Positions 1 through 5,270 of a stretch of DNA of 7,360 bases are shown in pieces; position 1 is the first letter of the stretch; each line of letters opens with the position of its first letter. Origin of the DNA: Novosphingobium sp. (GTDB taxonomy: Bacteria; Pseudomonadota; Alphaproteobacteria; Sphingomonadales; Sphingomonadaceae); assembly GCA_030830245.1 (NCBI GenBank), contig JAURNJ010000106.1, forward strand, positions 1 to 7,360, read 5' to 3'. The position numbers and the translations under genes are program-made. Under the pieces are notes generated by a model, which was not told the origin of the DNA, did no database searches, and saw nothing but the letters and a program-made list of their open reading frames with translations.

Positions 1-171
1 CGCAGCAGCCACCCCGGCAAGAAGCCCGTGCTGATCCATATCCCCGAGGACATGCACCGCACCTTGCGGCAATTGAGCGTCGAGGAAGGGGGCGAGCCGC
101 TGACCGTCATCACCGAGCGGCTCTTGCGGCAATATCTCGTGACGCGCGGGCATACCCGGTTCGCCCCGTGA
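1..171 (+). CDS. ribbon-helix-helix protein, C-terminal part (5' end outside window)
   Basis: This open frame enters from the left edge and ends at TGA 169-171, giving 56 visible residues. The core fits a ribbon-helix-helix DNA-binding fold. A short strand, VLIHIPEDMH, is followed by an amphipathic helix (RTLRQLSVEEG) and a second helix (TVITERLLRQYL), ending in a short basic tail. Proteins of this fold bind operators or centromere-like sites as dimers. The gene lies directly upstream of repA and overlaps its start by four bases (GTGA), which suggests one operon with translational coupling. In many alphaproteobacterial plasmids a small gene like this sits between parA and repA, so a role in partition or copy-number regulation is plausible, but that is inference from position. 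The fold call is fairly secure; the function is not. Confidence 0.75.
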   Translation, partial: RSSHPGKKPVLIHIPEDMHRTLRQLSVEEGGEPLTVITERLLRQYLVTRGHTRFAP

Positions 172-1127
172 GCAAGCGCCGCGATCCCAATCCCACGTTC
201 GACTTGTTCATTCCGCTGATGAACGACCTCCCGCTGAAGGATCAGCGGGAGGTGATGGAGCGCCCGTTTTTCTCGCTCCAGAAACGTAAGCGCCTCAAGC
301 CGATCGAATATCGCAGCCCGGACGGCGAGGCGTGGGTGAAGGTCGAGGCGATGCCCGCCTACGGCATGGCGACGATATGGGACGCCGACATATTGATTTG
401 GGCCGCGTCGGTCCTCAACCGGATGAAGGAGCAGGGCGTCAACGATCTGCCCCGGACGCTGACCACGACGACCTACGACCTGTTGCGGGCGATCCGGCGC
501 GGGACGGGCGGGCGCGACTATACCGAGCTGCAGGCGGCTTTGTCGCGCCTGGAGACGACTTCCATTCGCACGTCGCTGCGCGCGCCCAAGCGCCGCACCG
601 AAGCGCAATTCGGGTGGCTGGACGGGTGGAGCCTGGAGGTCGATCCCGCGACAGAGCAACCGCGCGGGATGACCATCACCCTGTCGAACTGGGTCTATGA
701 GGGGATTGTCAGCGAGCGGTCGCTTCTCACCATGCACGTCGATTATTTCCTGCTGACAGGCGGGCTTGAGCGGGCAGTGTATCGTATCGCGCGCAAGCAC
801 GCCGGCAGTCAGCGGGGCGGATGGACGTGCCGCGTCGAACTGCTGCGAGAGAAGGCCGGGAGTGACGCCCAGCCCAAGGAGTTCAACCGCATGTTGCGGA
901 AGATCATCGAGGCCGACCAACTCCCCGAATACACCATGACCATGACCAAGACGGTCGAGGGCGCGCCGGCAGTACTGTTCGAGCTGCGCGGCGCGGCCGA
1001 GGCAGCCGAGCTGCACGCTAGACTAGAGGCCGAACGCGAGCGCCATGAGCGTTACGAGGCCGATCGCCGCCGCGCCGGGGAAGTGGACGATCTTATGGAC
1101 CGCCTCGCGCGGGGCGGGGCACGCTAA
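168..1127 (+). CDS. repA: plasmid replication initiator protein A (RPA family)
   Basis: This is a 319-residue protein starting at GTG 168. It resembles the replication initiator protein A (RPA) family: an N-terminal segment with PTFDLFIP and RPFFSLQKRKR, followed by a conserved block around GMATIWDADILIWAAS and a winged-helix-like stretch TTTYDLLRAIRRGTGGRDYTELQAALSRLE (about residues 98-130). The C-terminal 40 residues are highly charged and probably helical (RLEAERERHERYEADRRR). Such proteins bind iterons at the plasmid origin and open the DNA with host DnaA. The iteron array starts just past the stop codon, which strongly supports the assignment. No clear Shine-Dalgarno sequence precedes the GTG; the 4-base overlap with the upstream gene suggests translational coupling. 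The next in-frame ATG (residue 18) would remove family-like N-terminal sequence, so GTG 168 is preferred. Confidence 0.92.
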   Translation: MSKRRDPNPTFDLFIPLMNDLPLKDQREVMERPFFSLQKRKRLKPIEYRSPDGEAWVKVEAMPAYGMATIWDADILIWAASVLNRMKEQGVNDLPRTLTTTTYDLLRAIRRGTGGRDYTELQAALSRLETTSIRTSLRAPKRRTEAQFGWLDGWSLEVDPATEQPRGMTITLSNWVYEGIVSERSLLTMHVDYFLLTGGLERAVYRIARKHAGSQRGGWTCRVELLREKAGSDAQPKEFNRMLRKIIEADQLPEYTMTMTKTVEGAPAVLFELRGAAEAAELHARLEAERERHERYEADRRRAGEVDDLMDRLARGGAR

Positions 1128-1129
1128 CT

Positions 1130-1390
1130 ATCGTGGTTTCACACACCGCTGCCCCAGAAACAGGGGCAGCCTGCCCCGGATTTCGGGACAGCGAGTCGTA
1201 AAGGGTCGGCAAAACTGTGAATCCGGCCCCTCGCGAGGGCAATTATCGGGGTTTCACCCACCATTTGACGACTCGAATGTGTCGCTGAGTCGCTTGCCAA
1301 AAGGGTCGGGGTTTCACCCACCATACCATCGGGGTTTCACCCACCCCACTATCGGGGTTTCACCCACCGAATCACGGGGTTTCACCCACC
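1130..1390 (+). repeat. six RepA iterons, core GGGGTTTCACCCACC
   Basis: Six copies of ATCGGGGTTTCACCCACC lie at 1130-1147 (diverged: GTGGTTTCACACACC), 1245-1262, 1305-1322 (first base changed), 1328-1345, 1351-1368 and 1373-1390 (first bases changed). The last four end 22-23 bp apart, about two helical turns, so bound RepA would sit on one face of the DNA. The first copy is diverged and lies 115 bp from the second, just past the repA stop. The outlying copies may serve in copy-number control, as in other iteron plasmids; that is inference. Confidence 0.9.
1148..1177 (+). terminator. possible terminator or alternating hairpin after repA
   Basis: GCTGCCCC at 1148-1155 pairs perfectly with GGGGCAGC at 1163-1170 around a 7-base loop. 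The same GGGGCAG is also complementary to CTGCCCC at 1171-1177, forming a second palindrome with a one-base centre. The stem lies 20 bases after the repA stop, a normal place for a terminator, but no T-run follows, so intrinsic termination would be weak. It may instead be a protein-binding palindrome inside the origin. Confidence 0.35.
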
Positions 1391-1507
1391 GGCGAAATGG
1401 ATAAGCCATTGAATTGAATATCATAAAACCTTGGTTTTTCCGCCTTAACTTACTTAACGATTCCTATTTTAACAGAATCCTTTAACGCCACGACAGCGCC
1501 TGCGGCC

Positions 1508-1516
1508 TGTGGATAA
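1508..1516 (-). promoter_or_regulatory. DnaA box
   Basis: TGTGGATAA on the plus strand is the exact complement of the consensus DnaA box TTATCCACA. It flanks the AT-rich stretch on the side opposite the iterons, where host DnaA would help RepA open the origin. Confidence 0.8.
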
Positions 1517-1519
1517 CTC

Positions 1520-1943
1520 CAGATCCATCGGTGTGTGCCTGCGACAAAGACAGTAACACCGCCTCTTGGGGGCTTCGCCCCCGCCGGCTCGCGGCCTTTG
1601 GCCGCCCCGGATCGCTAAAGCGATCCTCCCACCCGGCATCCCCCATGAGATGGAGCCGGCTTCGCCGGCACACTTTTGTTTGTTTAGAGATGATAGCAAT
1701 CGTCGCGCTCCTATCGCCAGCACACCGCCTAAACCAACCGTTGCAAATGGCTTTCCAGAAAAGCCAAGCGGATAGGTGGCGCTGCGATCGGGAGGGCAGG
1801 GAAGGCGGAAACGTCACCACAGGCGCGATTTCCGGGCCGCCTAGTTCCATTTCAGGCGTCGGATAAGGCTTCGGGCGTCGGAACCGCTTGCGGCGCTCTA
1901 CGAGCCTCCCAGGGCGTGCCGATTTTTCCGGCGCGAGATCCGT
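1520..1943. other. non-coding stretch between the origin and the transporter gene
   Basis: No open frame here looks like a real protein. The small frames consist of GC-rich hairpin sequence and lack recognisable domains or good start sites. The stretch contains the hairpin cluster at 1568-1669, then a T-rich segment (about 1673-1685). Further on there are two copies of GGCGTCGGA, at 1855-1863 and 1874-1882. The 10-bp palindrome CGTTTAAACG at 1941-1950 overlaps the stop codon of the transporter. I see nothing recognisable in 1690-1850. Confidence 0.5.
1568..1669. repeat. cluster of four perfect hairpins
   Basis: Four perfect inverted repeats lie within 102 bp: GGGGGC-TTC-GCCCCC at 1568-1582, GCGGCC-TTT-GGCCGC at 1591-1605, GGATCGCT-AA-AGCGATCC at 1609-1626, and GCCGGC-TTC-GCCGGC at 1655-1669. 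In addition, GCCGGCTC at 1583-1590 is complementary to GAGCCGGC at 1653-1660, so a larger branched fold enclosing the second and third hairpins is possible. On the plus strand the last hairpin is followed by ACACTTTTGTTTG. The cluster could be a structured RNA, a terminator or barrier downstream of the origin, or part of a transfer or single-strand origin. The sequence alone does not decide between these. Confidence 0.6.
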
Positions 1944-3161
1944 TTAAACGCCTCCCCGCCTGATCGGATGGGCCAGCGACCATCCGCCGTTGAATATTCG
2001 CCACCCGATGATCCCGGCACCGACACCGAGCAGGCCACCCACCAGATAGGCAGACGGCGCGTCGTGCGGCACGAAGAAGCCACCGACGACATAGCCGCCG
2101 ATCGCAGCGGTGCGCGTCACCGCGCCGTAGATCGCGGCGACCTTGCCATGATCGGCGGGCGGGCATTCGGATTGCAGCAGGGTCCGTACGGCGACATTGT
2201 GAACGCTGTTGGCGCCGCCGCCGGCGATGAAGGCGATGCCAACGATCACAAGGCTTACAGGCGCGAGACCGATCAGCAGCATGGTCGCGCCCATGATCGC
2301 GGCGGTTCCGAACGCAGCCAGGCCGATCCTGCAGCCGATGATCCGTTCGGCCAGGGCCGCGCCGACCAGCATTCCGGCGGCCCACAAAGCGGTCAGCACG
2401 CCGAACGTGGCAGGGCCGCTTTTCAGGGTCATGATGATAAGGAACACAAAGGCGACATCGGCGATGGCGGTCGCAAACACTTCAAGACTGAGCGCGCCGG
2501 TCACCACCATCACGCGCCGATTGCCGAGCAGCGGCCGATAATCGGCGAGCAACGTGGTTTCTTCCGTCTCATGCTCCTGCGGCGCGCGGCGCAGACCGCT
2601 CATCGCGACTACGAGCAGCAGCAGGGTGAAGCTGGCGGCGTCAATCAGGAGGGCGTTTGTCGATCCCATCCAGCCCACCAGCACGCCGCCGGCGACAGGA
2701 CCGGCGAGCATTCCGAGGCTGCGGACGACTTCGAGAAAGCTGTTGGCCCGCGCGAGCGTCATGCCGAGCGCGCTTGCCAGAACCGGGATCAGCGCGAAGG
2801 TGGCCGCGCTGGTGATCGTGAACAGCACACTGAGCAGCGCGGCCCCGGCGAGCGTGAATGCTGGATAGTAGGCGATGAGCGCGATCGCCGCCGCTTGTAG
2901 CGCCGACACGACGACTAGAACGCGGCCTGCGCCTCTGCGGTCGATAAGGCGGCCCGCCCAGGGTGCGGCGATCAGGCCCGGAAGCAACTCGGCAATCAGC
3001 AGCGCCGGCACGCCATAGGCGCGCGCGCTTTCGGCGGTGCGGAACATCAACGTCAGCAGCGTGATTTCATCGCCGATGGTCGAGATCGTCAGCGCCGCGA
3101 GGACCAGCCACCCCCAGCCCTGACGAAATTCGATGGCTATCGATCCCTGTGTATTCTCCAT
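1944..3161 (-). CDS. MFS transporter, probable drug or siderophore exporter
   Basis: This 405-residue membrane protein fits the major facilitator superfamily, which moves small molecules across the inner membrane using ion gradients. It is hydrophobic throughout, consistent with about 12 membrane helices. A motif-A-like loop, GRLIDRRGAGR, at residues 70-80 sits between helices 2 and 3 as expected. A more polar segment at about 198-218 (LRRAPQEHETEETTLLADYRP) fits the central loop between the two six-helix halves. The overall look is closest to the DHA3/EntS-like exporter branch, but the substrate cannot be read from the sequence. The ATG at 3161 is supported by AGGAAA just upstream (3166-3171). 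It appears intact and stands alone, with no partner genes or adjacent regulator, so it looks like cargo between the plasmid core and the transfer remnant. Confidence 0.9.
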   Translation of the reverse strand: MENTQGSIAIEFRQGWGWLVLAALTISTIGDEITLLTLMFRTAESARAYGVPALLIAELLPGLIAAPWAGRLIDRRGAGRVLVVVSALQAAAIALIAYYPAFTLAGAALLSVLFTITSAATFALIPVLASALGMTLARANSFLEVVRSLGMLAGPVAGGVLVGWMGSTNALLIDAASFTLLLLVVAMSGLRRAPQEHETEETTLLADYRPLLGNRRVMVVTGALSLEVFATAIADVAFVFLIIMTLKSGPATFGVLTALWAAGMLVGAALAERIIGCRIGLAAFGTAAIMGATMLLIGLAPVSLVIVGIAFIAGGGANSVHNVAVRTLLQSECPPADHGKVAAIYGAVTRTAAIGGYVVGGFFVPHDAPSAYLVGGLLGVGAGIIGWRIFNGGWSLAHPIRRGGV

Positions 3162-3231
3162 CGGGTTTCCTGCACCGGATCGAATCTCATCGCATACGGG
3201 CCTTCGATCAGCTATGATAATGAGGCTTCGT

Positions 3232-3246
3232 ATGTGGTCATCACAT
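3232..3246. promoter_or_regulatory. possible operator upstream of the MFS gene
   Basis: The interrupted palindrome ATGTG-GTCAT-CACAT lies about 70 bp upstream of the transporter start, in a plausible position for a regulator-binding site. No convincing -35/-10 pair could be assigned next to it, and no regulator gene is present in the window. Confidence 0.25.
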
Positions 3247-3251
3247 GCACC

Positions 3252-3281
3252 GGGTCCGCCGGGCTGTTAACCGGTGGACCC
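3252..3281. repeat. inverted repeat, 11-bp arms
   Basis: GGGTCCGCCGG at 3252-3262 pairs with CCGGTGGACCC at 3271-3281 across an 8-base loop; the one mismatch would be a G-U pair in RNA. It overlaps nothing known. It could be a transcription terminator or a mobile-element boundary. No T-run follows on the plus strand. Confidence 0.5.
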
Positions 3282-3283
3282 AC

Positions 3284-3412
3284 TTACTCCAAATTGATCT
3301 TGGTAGCGGGAAGGAAAGGCAACAAGCGCCCGCCGCGCTTCCACGACGCAGCGGGCGCTTGGGTCGCCCTAAGTGCATAAGGCGTTCCAAGACCCTGGCG
3401 ACCGGAGGTCAT
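3284..3412 (-). CDS. possible 42-residue protein or gene fragment
   Basis: A short frame runs from ATG 3412 to TAA 3284, encoding 42 residues with a basic C-terminal half (SWKRGGRLLPFLPATKINLE). It starts 71 bp downstream of the traG stop on the same strand. There is no clear Shine-Dalgarno sequence, and a large inverted repeat lies inside the frame. It may be the end of a broken gene, a small hypothetical protein, or chance. I do not recognise it. Confidence 0.2.
   Translation of the reverse strand: MTSGRQGLGTPYALRATQAPAASWKRGGRLLPFLPATKINLE
3323..3361. repeat. perfect 11-bp inverted repeat
   Basis: CAAGCGCCCGC at 3323-3333 is perfectly complementary to GCGGGCGCTTG at 3351-3361, with a 17-base loop. 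It lies between the ends of the traG remnant and the MFS promoter region, both of which read on the minus strand. It could terminate traG transcription before the transporter gene, although there is no T-run. A weaker pair, GGTCGCC 3362-3368 with GGCGACC 3397-3403, lies directly beside it. Confidence 0.5.
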
Positions 3413-3439
3413 TTTACTGATCTCGCGCGCCTGTCGCCA

Positions 3440-3470
3440 GAATATATCCAGAATATATTCGGATATATTC
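3440..3470. promoter_or_regulatory. three AT-rich palindromic decamers, possible protein-binding or recombination site
   Basis: Three related 10-mers are packed together: GAATATATCC (3440-3449), one spacer base, GAATATATTC (3451-3460, itself a perfect palindrome), and GGATATATTC (3461-3470, the exact complement of the first). The whole is close to symmetric about its centre and stands out sharply in GC-rich DNA. It lies just downstream of the traG stop. Such close-packed symmetric sites usually bind a dimeric DNA-binding protein, for example a ribbon-helix-helix repressor, or act in recombination. The function is inferred only from form. Confidence 0.5.
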
Positions 3471-3482
3471 TACGCCGTCATT

Positions 3483-4640
3483 TTACGCCTGATCGAAGCT
3501 GCCCGCGAACTCGCGCTGGTCGTAATATCGGATTTTCTGGACCCGGAGAGGGTCCTTGCCCTGGATCAATAGCAACTGCTCGTCCGGCCCCATCCGCATG
3601 ATTTCGTCAGGGTTCATGAGGTTGCGCGCGCTGACCTGGGTGCTGGTCGAGCGGGTATGCTTGGCCCGCTCAAAAATGCTGCCATGCGTCTCGGAATACC
3701 CCGCCGTGCGAAATTCGAGGGTTTCCTGTCCCATCGACTTGGACAGCAGCTCGGCGGTCGCGTGGTCGTTCACCCCGAACGCCTGCAACACCCCGGCATT
3801 CGACAGGAAGGTGCCCGCGCGCTCGCCATAGAGGGCGCGCAACTGGTGCATATCCTGCAGGATGGGCCAGAGCTGCAGCCCGTATCCGGCCATCAGCCCC
3901 ATGGCGCGCTCGACGGGTTCGAGCCTGCCCAGGGCGGCGAACTCATCGAGCAGGAAAAGGACGGGCCGCGCCGGTTTGACTGCCGAGCGGGCCATGTCGG
4001 TCAGTGCCTGAGCGATCAGCAGGCGCAGCCAGCGCGAATAGGCATCGAGACGATCGGGGGGCAGACAGAGAAACACCGTGGAAACCCCCTCTTTCAACCC
4101 TGCAAAGGTGAAGTCAGAGGCCGATGTGCTGGCGACGATGCGGGGGCTGTCGAGAAAATGGGTATGGCGCTGGGCCGAGGACAACACCCCTGCGGCTTCG
4201 CGATCGGACTTGCCGAGGTGGCGGTTGGCGGCGCGGGCTATGAGGCCGCCGGCGCCGTGGCTGTCCTGCATGCGGGCGAGCAGATCGGCAAAATCCTTGG
4301 GTGCGAGCGTGAGATAGTCGCGCACCGTCGCCAGGGTGCGGCGCTCGCGATCCTCGTGGACCACGCCATAGAGGATCAGGCCCGCGATCAGCGCATGGGC
4401 TTCCTCGTTCCAATGCGCCTCGCCGCCTTGCCCTGCGGAATCGTGGACCAGAGCATCGGCCAGCGTCATGGCGTCTTCAGCCAGATCGAGGCTTTCCGGG
4501 TCTAGCCGGTCGAGCGGATTATAGCGGGCGGCGGGTTGCCCGGAGACGCCGAAGGGATCGAGGCACCAGACCTTGCCCTTGGTGGCGCGGGTGCGGGCGG
4601 TGACGCGGGCGTTCTCGCCCTTAGGTGTAGGCGCTTGCAA
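3483..4640 (-). pseudogene. traG: type IV secretion coupling protein TraG/VirD4, N-terminally truncated
   Basis: The frame gives 385 residues matching the C-terminal part of VirD4/TraG coupling proteins, the inner-membrane ATPases that deliver relaxase-bound DNA to the conjugation channel. Recognisable parts are PKGENARVTARTR (residues 6-18), KVWCLDPFGVSG (23-34), the Walker B region PVLFLLDEFAALG (226-238), PILQDMHQLRALYG (259-272), and the usual C-terminal run NPDEIMRMGPDEQLLLIQGKDP (343-364). Full-length members have roughly 550-700 residues. Here the membrane segment and Walker A loop, which normally lie shortly before PKGEN, are absent. The only possible start is TTG 4640, directly preceded by an in-frame TGA, and the first five residues do not match the family. 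Homology therefore stops at about 4625, where a repeat array begins. The protein cannot be a working coupling ATPase. No relaxase or mating-pore gene is visible nearby. Confidence 0.88.
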
Positions 4641-4788
4641 TCATAACGGCGTCTGCTCGCAAACAGCCAGATTTCCTGCTCACGCTATCTGCCACTGGCG
4701 GGTGGCATCCTGCTCGAATTATCTGCCAGTGTGCTCGCCATCATCCGGCGCTGCTTGCAAACGGGGCGTCATGCTCACGCTCCCCGCC
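4626..4788. mobile_element. repeat array abutting broken traG, possible IS21-like element end
   Basis: From the point where traG homology stops, short related repeats recur: GCTTGCAA 4633, TGCTCGCAAAC 4654, TGCTCACGCTATCTGCCA 4677, TGCTCGAATTATCTGCCA 4711, TGCTCGCC 4732, TGCTTGCAAAC 4752 and TGCTCACGCT 4772. Spacing is 20-23 bp apart from one step of 34. Segments 4654-4693 and 4752-4788 are diverged copies of each other. The array begins with TGTAGG at 4626. IS21-family elements start with TG and carry several repeated transposase-binding sequences near their ends, which fits, but no istA or istB gene is present, so this would be only a remnant. It could also be an iteron or operator array of another replicon. 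Confidence 0.4.
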
Positions 4789-4838
4789 CGTGGGTTCTCC
4801 AAACCCGTCGCCGGCACGCGCTTTTGCGAAGCAGGTTT

Positions 4839-4853
4839 TCAGAACAGTTCTGA
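4839..4853. repeat. perfect 15-bp palindrome
   Basis: TCAGAAC-A-GTTCTGA is a perfect palindrome with 7-bp arms around a single base. It is compact enough to be a dimer-binding operator or part of a recombinase site. No adjacent gene has a start near it, so its partner is unknown. Confidence 0.4.
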
Positions 4854-5244
4854 CAAGCGGCGGGCGGCAGAAATGCGTTGCGGTCATGGCCCGCCGGCAA
4901 GGTCGTCAGAAAGGAAGGTTTTTGCGAACAGCGGGTGGCGCATAGAACGGGCACAGATATACGTTTCTCATGACTGCCATCTGCGTTACAAGGCGAGTTT
5001 ACGCGTCCGCTGGCCTTTGGGCTAGCGGTGAATTTGGCATGGCCGGAGTGCCGCGGGCTCCTGATCGACGACGATTGATCACGCTCTCATCCGCGGATTG
5101 ATTACCGCAATACCCGTTTCCGTCGCTGGACCTTCCTCACTCTAAGCACGGGCATCGGACTTGCCTGCCCCAACGTACACCGAGGATTGCCCATCACAGT
5201 CGGGCGCCCGCGACACACCGGCCATGCCTATGTCGCCAAAGGCC

Positions 5245-5258
5245 AGAGCCGAAGCTCT
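5245..5258 (-). terminator. possible stem-loop terminator after the transposase gene
   Basis: On the minus strand, 13 bases after the transposase stop, AGAGC-TTCG-GCTCT forms a 5-bp stem with a very stable UUCG tetraloop, followed by GGCCTTTGG. The T-run is short, so termination would be modest. It may instead be part of a structured element RNA in the 3' flank of the insertion sequence. Confidence 0.35.
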
Positions 5259-5270
5259 ACCCCTGGCGGG

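Larger units (their letters stand above)
1130..1516. other. oriV: plasmid origin of replication (iterons, AT-rich region, DnaA box)
   Basis: Three standard parts of an iteron-type origin lie in order directly after repA. First come six iterons (1130-1390). Next is an AT-rich stretch, about 1395-1486, containing TTAAC at 1445-1449, 1454-1458, 1469-1473 and 1482-1486, which probably melts during initiation. Last is a perfect DnaA box, TGTGGATAA, at 1508-1516 (TTATCCACA on the minus strand). The arrangement indicates that RepA binds the iterons and works with DnaA to open the AT-rich DNA. The function is inferred from the layout; the sequence motifs are seen directly. Confidence 0.85.
4789..5270. 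other. non-coding stretch between the repeat array and the IS110 transposase
   Basis: No convincing gene is visible; small frames on both strands lack recognisable domains. Features seen are a direct repeat TTTTGCGAA at 4822-4830 and 4920-4928, a perfect 15-bp palindrome TCAGAACAGTTCTGA at 4839-4853, and the inverted pair GGCGGGC 4859-4865 with GCCCGCC 4889-4895. The part nearest the transposase must include the 3' flank and one end of the IS110 element, but the boundary could not be fixed. Confidence 0.45.

Noticed and set aside
1130..1390. Spaced repeats that might be a CRISPR array
   Set aside because: The units are 18 bp, the gaps between the clustered copies are only 4-5 bp, and they lie between repA and a DnaA box, so they are iterons.
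1045..1404. 119-residue plus-strand open frame over the end of repA and the iterons
   Set aside because: Its repeated GFTHP segments are simply the iterons read as protein, and it begins inside repA.
1531..1866. Open frames on both strands over the hairpin cluster
   Set aside because: They consist of hairpin DNA, have no recognisable domain or ribosome binding site, and overlap one another in several frames.
1968..2900. Long plus-strand open frame of 310 residues
   Set aside because: It is antisense to the MFS gene and has a composition rich in Gly, Arg, Asp and His, typical of a GC-rich shadow frame.
3657..4505. Plus-strand open frame of 282 residues
   Set aside because: It is antisense to the traG remnant, whose motifs are clear, and shows no domain of its own.
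4843..4850. LexA box within the 15-bp palindrome
   Set aside because: GAAC and GTTC are separated by one base only, which matches neither known LexA spacing.
4822..4945. Possible Tn3-family resolution site or terminal repeat (TTTTGCGAA copies, GTCGTCAGAAAGG)
   Set aside because: The resemblance is weak, with no GGGG terminus and no resolvase or Tn3 transposase gene in the window.
4573..5025. Plus-strand open frame of 150 residues
   Set aside because: It crosses from traG antisense into the repeat array, is rich in Cys and Arg, and has no recognisable domain.
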